DNA of 64,000 nt from Rhizobium sp. TH135. GTDB lineage: Bacteria; Pseudomonadota; Alphaproteobacteria; Rhizobiales; Rhizobiaceae. Shown in pieces: positions 59,737 through 64,000 of the stretch. The stretch is taken from the NCBI RefSeq assembly GCF_002855515.1, contig NZ_PKRP01000009.1:1-64000 (forward strand). The letters are read 5' to 3'. Under the pieces are notes generated by a model. It searched no databases and was not told the origin of the DNA. It saw nothing but the letters and a program-made list of their open reading frames with translations. Every line of letters begins with the position of its first letter. Position 1 is the stretch's first letter. The position numbers were made by a program, and so were the translations under genes.

Positions 59737-61347
59737 ATGGAATTCGGTATCGTCGAGCTGTCACGGCTGCAGTTTGCCATGACCGCCATGTATCACTTCC
59801 TCTTCGTGCCGCTGACCTTGGGCCTTTCGATCCTGGTCGCGATCATGGAGACGGTCTATGTCATGACCAATCGCCCCATCTGGCGACAGATGACCAAGTT
59901 CTGGGGCACCCTGTTCGGGATCAATTTTGTTCTCGGCGTCGCGACCGGCATCACGATGGAGTTTCAGTTCGGCATGAACTGGAGCTACTACAGCCATTAT
60001 GTCGGCGATATCTTCGGTGCTCCGCTCGCCATCGAAGGGCTTATGGCTTTCTTCCTCGAAGCGACCTTCGTCGGGTTGTTCTTCTTCGGCTGGGACAAGT
60101 TGAGCAAGGTTGCGCATCTGACGGTGGCCTGGCTGGTCGCTATCGGTTCAAACTTCTCGGCCTTGTGGATCCTGATCGCCAATGGCTGGATGCAGAACCC
60201 GGTGGGTGCGGAGTTCAACCCGCAGACCATGCGCATGGAAATGACCGATTTCTTCGCGGTGCTGTTCAATGAGGTTGCACAGGCGAAGTTCGTCCATACC
60301 GTCTCTGCGGGCTATGTCACGGCTGCGGTCTTCGTGATCGGCGTGTCTGCCTGGTATCTCTTGAAGGAGCGTCACGTCGAACTGGCCCGTCGGTCAATCA
60401 CCGTGGCTGCTGCCTTCGGTCTGGCTTCGGCATTTTCAGTTGTGCTGCTCGGAGACGAATCCGGTTATTCGGCCACCCACAGCCAGAAAATGAAGCTGGC
60501 TGCCATCGAGGCCATGTGGGAAACCCACGAGGCCCCGGCACCGTTTAATCTGGTCGGCTTCCCCGACCAAGATGCGCGCGAAACCCACTATGCGATCGAA
60601 ATACCGTGGGCGATGGGCCTGATCGGTACGCGGTCGCTGACGACGGAAATCCCTGGCATCAATGATCTTGTGGCTCAGGCTGAAACCCGCATTCGCAGTG
60701 GCATCATCGCCTATGACGCACTGATGCATATCCGCGAGAAGCGCGATGCAGCCGATCCGGCCATCAAGGCGACGTTTGAAAGTCATTCCGCCGATCTGGG
60801 CTTCGCATTCCTCTTGAAGAAATATGTCGAGGATCCAAGGCAGGCGACGGAAGAGCAGATCGTTGCTGCCTCCAATGACACCGTGCCGACCGTTTGGCCG
60901 CTGTTTTGGGCCTTCCGGATCATGGTCGGGCTCGGCTTCGGCTTCATCGCCACCATGGCCTATTTCTTTTACCGCGCCTCGTTCAAGGGCATGAACTATC
61001 CGCGTCCGGCCCTCTGGCTCGCGGTCATCATGATCCCGGCCCCCTGGATCGCAGCCGAGATGGGGTGGTTCGTCGCCGAATTCGGTCGCCAGCCCTGGAC
61101 GGTTGACGGAGTGCTGCCGACAGCCATGTCCGTCAGTGCCCTTTCGATCACCGAGGTCGCGCTGACCTTGGCCGGGTTTATCACCTTCTACACGATCCTC
61201 TTCGTCATCGAGATGGGGCTGATGCTCAAATACATCCGCAAGGGCCCGTTCCAGGATGTACCAGAAACCGATGCCTGGGTTGTGCGTCACAATGAACGGC
61301 TTGCTGGCCGGCACAATGCCGACGCCATAGCCATGCCAGCGGAGTAA
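59737..61347 (+). CDS. cydA: CydA, cytochrome bd subunit I
   Basis: 536 residues from ATG 59737; an upstream ATG at 59695 adds 14 polar residues. Features: the haem ligand His in RLQFAMTAMYHFLFVPLTLG (position about 19), the long periplasmic quinol-binding Q-loop (about 250-390), and the conserved WFVAEFGRQPWTVDGVLPTAMS (GRQPW motif). It oxidises quinol and reduces oxygen with haems b558, b595 and d. The length and Q-loop indicate the long-Q-loop type. cydB follows after 5 bp. Confidence 0.97.
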   Translation: MEFGIVELSRLQFAMTAMYHFLFVPLTLGLSILVAIMETVYVMTNRPIWRQMTKFWGTLFGINFVLGVATGITMEFQFGMNWSYYSHYVGDIFGAPLAIEGLMAFFLEATFVGLFFFGWDKLSKVAHLTVAWLVAIGSNFSALWILIANGWMQNPVGAEFNPQTMRMEMTDFFAVLFNEVAQAKFVHTVSAGYVTAAVFVIGVSAWYLLKERHVELARRSITVAAAFGLASAFSVVLLGDESGYSATHSQKMKLAAIEAMWETHEAPAPFNLVGFPDQDARETHYAIEIPWAMGLIGTRSLTTEIPGINDLVAQAETRIRSGIIAYDALMHIREKRDAADPAIKATFESHSADLGFAFLLKKYVEDPRQATEEQIVAASNDTVPTVWPLFWAFRIMVGLGFGFIATMAYFFYRASFKGMNYPRPALWLAVIMIPAPWIAAEMGWFVAEFGRQPWTVDGVLPTAMSVSALSITEVALTLAGFITFYTILFVIEMGLMLKYIRKGPFQDVPETDAWVVRHNERLAGRHNADAIAMPAE

Positions 61348-61352
61348 TCGCC

Positions 61353-62516
61353 ATGATCCTGCATGAATTGCTGAGTTACGAAATTCTGCGTGTCCTCTGG
61401 TGGGGGCTGCTCGGGGTGTTGCTCATCGGGTTTGCCTTGACAGACGGGTTCGATATGGGCGTCGGAGCTTTACTGCCCTTCGTTGGACAGACCGATCTTG
61501 AGCGTCGCGTGGCAATCAATACGGTAGGCCCCGTGTGGGAGGGTAACCAGGTCTGGTTCATCCTCGGCGGCGGTGCGATCTTTGCTGCCTGGCCGCCGCT
61601 CTATGCCGTAAGCTTCTCGGGCTTCTACCTCGCCATGTTCGTGGTGTTGGCGGCCTTCATCGTTCGTCCGGTGGCATTCAAATACCGCTCGAAACGGGAT
61701 GACCCGCGCTGGCGCACCGCCTGGGACTGGGCGCTCTTTGCTTCTGGCGCCGTACCTGCCCTCCTGTTCGGCGTCGCCGTTGGCAACGTGATCCAGGGCG
61801 TACCGTTTCATTTCACCGATGACCTGCATTCGATCTATGAAGGCGCTTGGTACTTGAAGTTCACCGGCCTTCTCGATCCGTTCTCGATCCTGGCCGGCGT
61901 GGTGTCGCTGTCAATGCTCATCATGCATGGGGGAGCCTGGCTGACGCTGAAGGCTGATGGTGTGGTGCAGAGCCGTGCCCGCACCATCGGCTCCGTCGCG
62001 GCACTCGTTGCGGTCGCGGCCTATGCTCTGGCGGGCCTTTGGATGGCGGTGGGCATTGAGGGCTATCGTATTGTCGGCGACTACTTGACGGGTGGCCCAT
62101 CCAATCCGCTGCATTTCGAGGTTGAGAAGACGGCGACATGGCTGACGGCCTATGCAGATCGTCCGTGGATCGCGGTGGCGCCTGTCATGGGCATCTTGGG
62201 TGGTGTGCTGACCTTCCTCGGCCTGCGCGCAGGCCGGGAAGTCTCCACGCTGCTGTTCTCGAAGATGGCGATCCTCGGCGTGATTTCTTCCGTTGGCCTG
62301 ACGATGTTCCCTTTCATCATGCCTTCCTCGTCCGACCCGCAATCGTCGCTGACGGTGTGGAATAGCTCTTCGTCCCATCTGACGCTGTTCATCATGCTGG
62401 TGGTGACCGTGATCTTCATGCCGCTGATCCTGATGTACACGGCCTGGGTCTACAAGGTTCTGTGGGGCAAGGTCACCGAAGCCGACGTCACCGACAACTC
62501 GCACTCGGTCTACTAA
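61353..62516 (+). CDS. cydB: CydB, cytochrome bd subunit II
   Basis: 387 residues, eight or nine membrane helices. The N-terminus LLGVLLIGFALTDGFDMGVGALLPF, then GPVWEGNQVWFILGGGAIFAAWP and the C-terminal TVWNSSSSHLTLFIMLVVTVIFMPLILMYTAW are diagnostic. It is the partner of CydA in the high-affinity oxidase. Confidence 0.97.
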   Translation: MILHELLSYEILRVLWWGLLGVLLIGFALTDGFDMGVGALLPFVGQTDLERRVAINTVGPVWEGNQVWFILGGGAIFAAWPPLYAVSFSGFYLAMFVVLAAFIVRPVAFKYRSKRDDPRWRTAWDWALFASGAVPALLFGVAVGNVIQGVPFHFTDDLHSIYEGAWYLKFTGLLDPFSILAGVVSLSMLIMHGGAWLTLKADGVVQSRARTIGSVAALVAVAAYALAGLWMAVGIEGYRIVGDYLTGGPSNPLHFEVEKTATWLTAYADRPWIAVAPVMGILGGVLTFLGLRAGREVSTLLFSKMAILGVISSVGLTMFPFIMPSSSDPQSSLTVWNSSSSHLTLFIMLVVTVIFMPLILMYTAWVYKVLWGKVTEADVTDNSHSVY

Positions 62517-62600
62517 CGGGCGGTCCCTTCGCCCCAGGAACAAAGGCTGCACCGGGCCATAATGTTCGGTCAGCCAGCCCAACCAGATAGGATTGAATCG

Positions 62601-63131
62601 ATGAAACGACCTCTTTCGCTTTGCACTGTGGCCACTCTGGCCGGATTGGCCGCGGGCCCGGCGCTGGCCGCTCCACTGCCAGAGGCCGCCCAGACGGCGG
62701 TGTTGCGCGCCCTTGACGACGAATACCACGCCGAGGCCGTCTATGCCGCAACACTCGCCGCATTTGGCGATGTGCGGCCATTCTCGAATATTATCAAGGC
62801 CGAGCGCAAGCATCAGGCTGCCCTGCTGGATCTGATGAAAACCTATGACATGGTCGCGCCCGCCAACGGGTACCTCACGGGTGACAAACCGCTTGAGGCA
62901 CTGCCCGCTACCTTGCAAGAGGTTTGCGCAGTTGGCGTTGCCGCCGAAATTGAGAATGCTCGCTTGTATGACGAAGACCTGCTTCCTGCGGTGATGCGTT
63001 ATCCTGACATAACACGCGTGTTTACCGCTTTGCGGGATGCCTCGATTAACAACCACCTTCCGGCGTTTCAGCGCTGCGCCGCCGGAGGCGGGCAGGGCAA
63101 AGGCAAAGGGAATGGTCAGTCCAAAGGCTGA
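62601..63131 (+). CDS. DUF2202 ferritin-like exported protein
   Basis: 176 residues from ATG 62601 (the frame extends to 62562). Signal peptide (LCTVATLAGLAAGPALAAPL). The mature part carries ALDDEYHAEAVYAATLAAFGDVRPFSNIIKAERKHQAALLDLMKTY, whose spaced Glu/His residues (E-x-x-H and E-x-x-H) mark DUF2202 ferritin-like four-helix bundles that may bind a di-iron site. The C-terminus is Gly/Lys-rich and disordered. It sits between cydB and cydX, an unusual place; a role in periplasmic metal or peroxide handling for the oxidase is inference. Confidence 0.78.
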   Translation: MKRPLSLCTVATLAGLAAGPALAAPLPEAAQTAVLRALDDEYHAEAVYAATLAAFGDVRPFSNIIKAERKHQAALLDLMKTYDMVAPANGYLTGDKPLEALPATLQEVCAVGVAAEIENARLYDEDLLPAVMRYPDITRVFTALRDASINNHLPAFQRCAAGGGQGKGKGNGQSKG

Positions 63132-63174
63132 TCCCGGATCGGCCGACAGGTCGCGAATTAGAAAGGACTGAAAA

Positions 63175-63291
63175 ATGTGGTACTTCGCCTGGATCCTCGG
63201 TCTCCCACTGGCGGCCATCTTTGCGGTTATGAACGCGATGTGGCTGGAGATGAAGGAAGATGAAAAGAGACTGAACGACAACGGTTCGTGA
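63175..63291 (+). CDS. cydX: CydX, small cytochrome bd subunit
   Basis: 38 residues: MWYFAWILGLPLAAIFAVMN, then AMWLEMKEDEKRLNDNGS. This matches CydX/YbgT proteins (MWYFxWILGxxLA, one membrane helix, short charged tail), which stabilise the haem groups of cytochrome bd. AGAAAGGA precedes the ATG. It is displaced from cydB by the DUF2202 gene but in the same direction, so probably the same transcript. Confidence 0.92.
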   Translation: MWYFAWILGLPLAAIFAVMNAMWLEMKEDEKRLNDNGS

Positions 63292-63396
63292 TCTGCCACT
63301 CGGACTGATTTCATCTGATCTGATGGCATTATGGCCAGGCGTGATTACTCGTTCGTCTGGTCGTTTCATCTCCACACTCAGTAACGGACAGAAGCA

Positions 63397-64000
63397 ATGA
63401 CGACTGCAGACACTCACCCAGTCGCAACAATTCGGCTTGCGCATTACCCTGTCACGTTCTTCGCCGTGGGGATGGGTATGATGGGGCTCACGCTGGCCAT
63501 CCGGGCGGCCGAACACGCCTACGCATTTAGCAATCTGGCCTCCAGGGGAGCCTTAACACTATCGGTGGTCATGCTAGTTGCAGTAGCGATTGGCTACTCC
63601 GCCAAGGTCTTCAATCACTTTGCCGAAGTGAAGGCAGAGTGGAATCATCCCGTGCGGATAGCCTTCTTCCCAGCAATATCGATTTCGTTGCTGTTGTTGT
63701 CAGCCGGGCTGTTTGATCTAGTGCCAGGGGTTGCACACATTGTCTGGCTTTCGGCCACTGCCATACAAGGTATTCTGGCGCTGTCGGTGATCGGCGCCTG
63801 GATCGGTCATCGTCCCTTCCAACAAGGGCAGTTGACGCCGGCATGGTTCATCCCGGCCGTTGGCAATGTCATCGTGCCGCTGGCAGGTGCCAGGCTCGGT
63901 TACATGGAGGTGTCCTGGCTGTTCTTCTCTGGCGGACTCATCTTCTGGCTGGTGCTCCTGACATTGGTCATGAACCGCCTTATGTTTCACGATCCTTTGC
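63397..64000 (+). CDS. SLAC1/TehA-type anion channel family protein, N-terminal part
   Basis: 201 codons from ATG 63397, running off the window. The sequence begins MTTADTHPVATIRLAHYPVTFFAVGMGMMGLTLAIRAAE in short form and shows at least five membrane helices (LTLSVVMLVAVAIGYSAKVF, ISISLLLLSAGLFDLVPG, WLSATAIQGILALSVIGAW, WFIPAVGNVIVPLAGARLG). The P-V-x-F-x-x-G-M-x-x-G start and WFIPxVGNxxVP segment are typical of the TDT/SLAC1 family of anion channels and tellurite or dicarboxylate transporters. It follows the cyd cluster in the same direction; the substrate is unknown. Confidence 0.85.
   Translation, partial: MTTADTHPVATIRLAHYPVTFFAVGMGMMGLTLAIRAAEHAYAFSNLASRGALTLSVVMLVAVAIGYSAKVFNHFAEVKAEWNHPVRIAFFPAISISLLLLSAGLFDLVPGVAHIVWLSATAIQGILALSVIGAWIGHRPFQQGQLTPAWFIPAVGNVIVPLAGARLGYMEVSWLFFSGGLIFWLVLLTLVMNRLMFHDPL

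Noticed and set aside
60436-61314. Leftward open frame of 292 codons
   Set aside because: Antisense to cydA; Asp/His/Arg-rich and not protein-like.
61911-63329. Leftward open frame of 472 codons
   Set aside because: It is antisense to cydB and the DUF2202 gene, which have clear family motifs and signal peptide; its composition (His/Arg/Gly-rich) is that of a mirror frame.
1-64000. CRISPR arrays, tRNA or rRNA genes
   Set aside because: Read for regularly spaced repeats and for conserved tRNA/rRNA blocks; none was found. A dedicated RNA search was not possible here.

Overview
The window looks like part of a large plasmid or plasmid-like replicon from a member of the Rhizobiaceae (Rhizobium, Agrobacterium, Ensifer, Shinella or a relative). 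The evidence is a complete repABC operon with its antisense-RNA region, a second RepC gene, a VirB/VirD4-type conjugation system with VirC1/VirC2/VirD1/VirD2-like partners, an RcgA/RcgR-like pair, and a set of small plasmid genes (DUF3846, DUF736, large ParB-like protein, ArdC-like protein, VbhA/Fic). No rRNA, tRNA, CRISPR array or intact insertion sequence was seen.

Layout. 1-2.6 kb is sugar-acid cargo: the end of a DUF993 aldolase-like gene, a LacI regulator and a glycerate 2-kinase, joined by ATGA overlaps. 3-8.3 kb is a sparse, decayed zone: an AbiEii-like nucleotidyltransferase with a small partner, a TPR protein, a broken zeta-toxin-like gene behind a small intact partner ORF, and an XRE regulator. 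8.7-11.5 kb holds small plasmid genes behind a structured leader. 12-15.4 kb has the RcgA-like membrane protein (N-terminal HTH-like region), the RcgR-like alpha/beta hydrolase and two small inverted-duplicate genes. 16-20 kb carries a GGDEF-EAL protein and a chemoreceptor with an EAL relic upstream. 20.7-28.6 kb has the ParB-like protein, a stand-alone repC with its own antisense-RNA-like element, a secreted nuclease, DUF736, the VbhA/Fic pair and ArdC. 28.7-32.4 kb is repABC. 32.4-38.5 kb is DNA processing: XRE regulator, VirC2- and VirC1-like genes, oriT with a T-DNA-border-like nic sequence, VirD1/MobC, VirD2-like relaxase and a small membrane protein. 38.5-51.5 kb is virD4-virB11-B10-B9-B8-B6-lipoprotein-B5-transglycosylase-B4-B3-B2-B1, all leftward. 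51.6-54.9 kb is a rightward operon of three exported nuclease-like proteins, two membrane proteins and TrbM. 55.7-63.3 kb is a respiratory island (NsrR-like regulator, cydDCAB, a DUF2202 protein, cydX) with FNR/FixK-type boxes, and the window ends inside a SLAC1-type channel gene.

How it works together. The repABC and second repC modules would give replication and partition. VirC1/VirC2 (ParA-like plus a small DNA-binding protein), VirD1/MobC and the VirD2-like relaxase would act at oriT (about 35.25-35.32 kb), and VirD4 would couple the relaxase-DNA complex to the VirB channel. RcgA/RcgR and two XRE proteins are candidate transfer regulators. The most notable points are the T-border-like nic site beside VirC-type genes, two RepC replicons 7 kb apart, a Fic/VbhA pair with paired motif substitutions and a terminator directly before the toxin start, an operon of degenerate nuclease folds beside the secretion system, and a conserved structured leader found at both ends of the 46-kb backbone.
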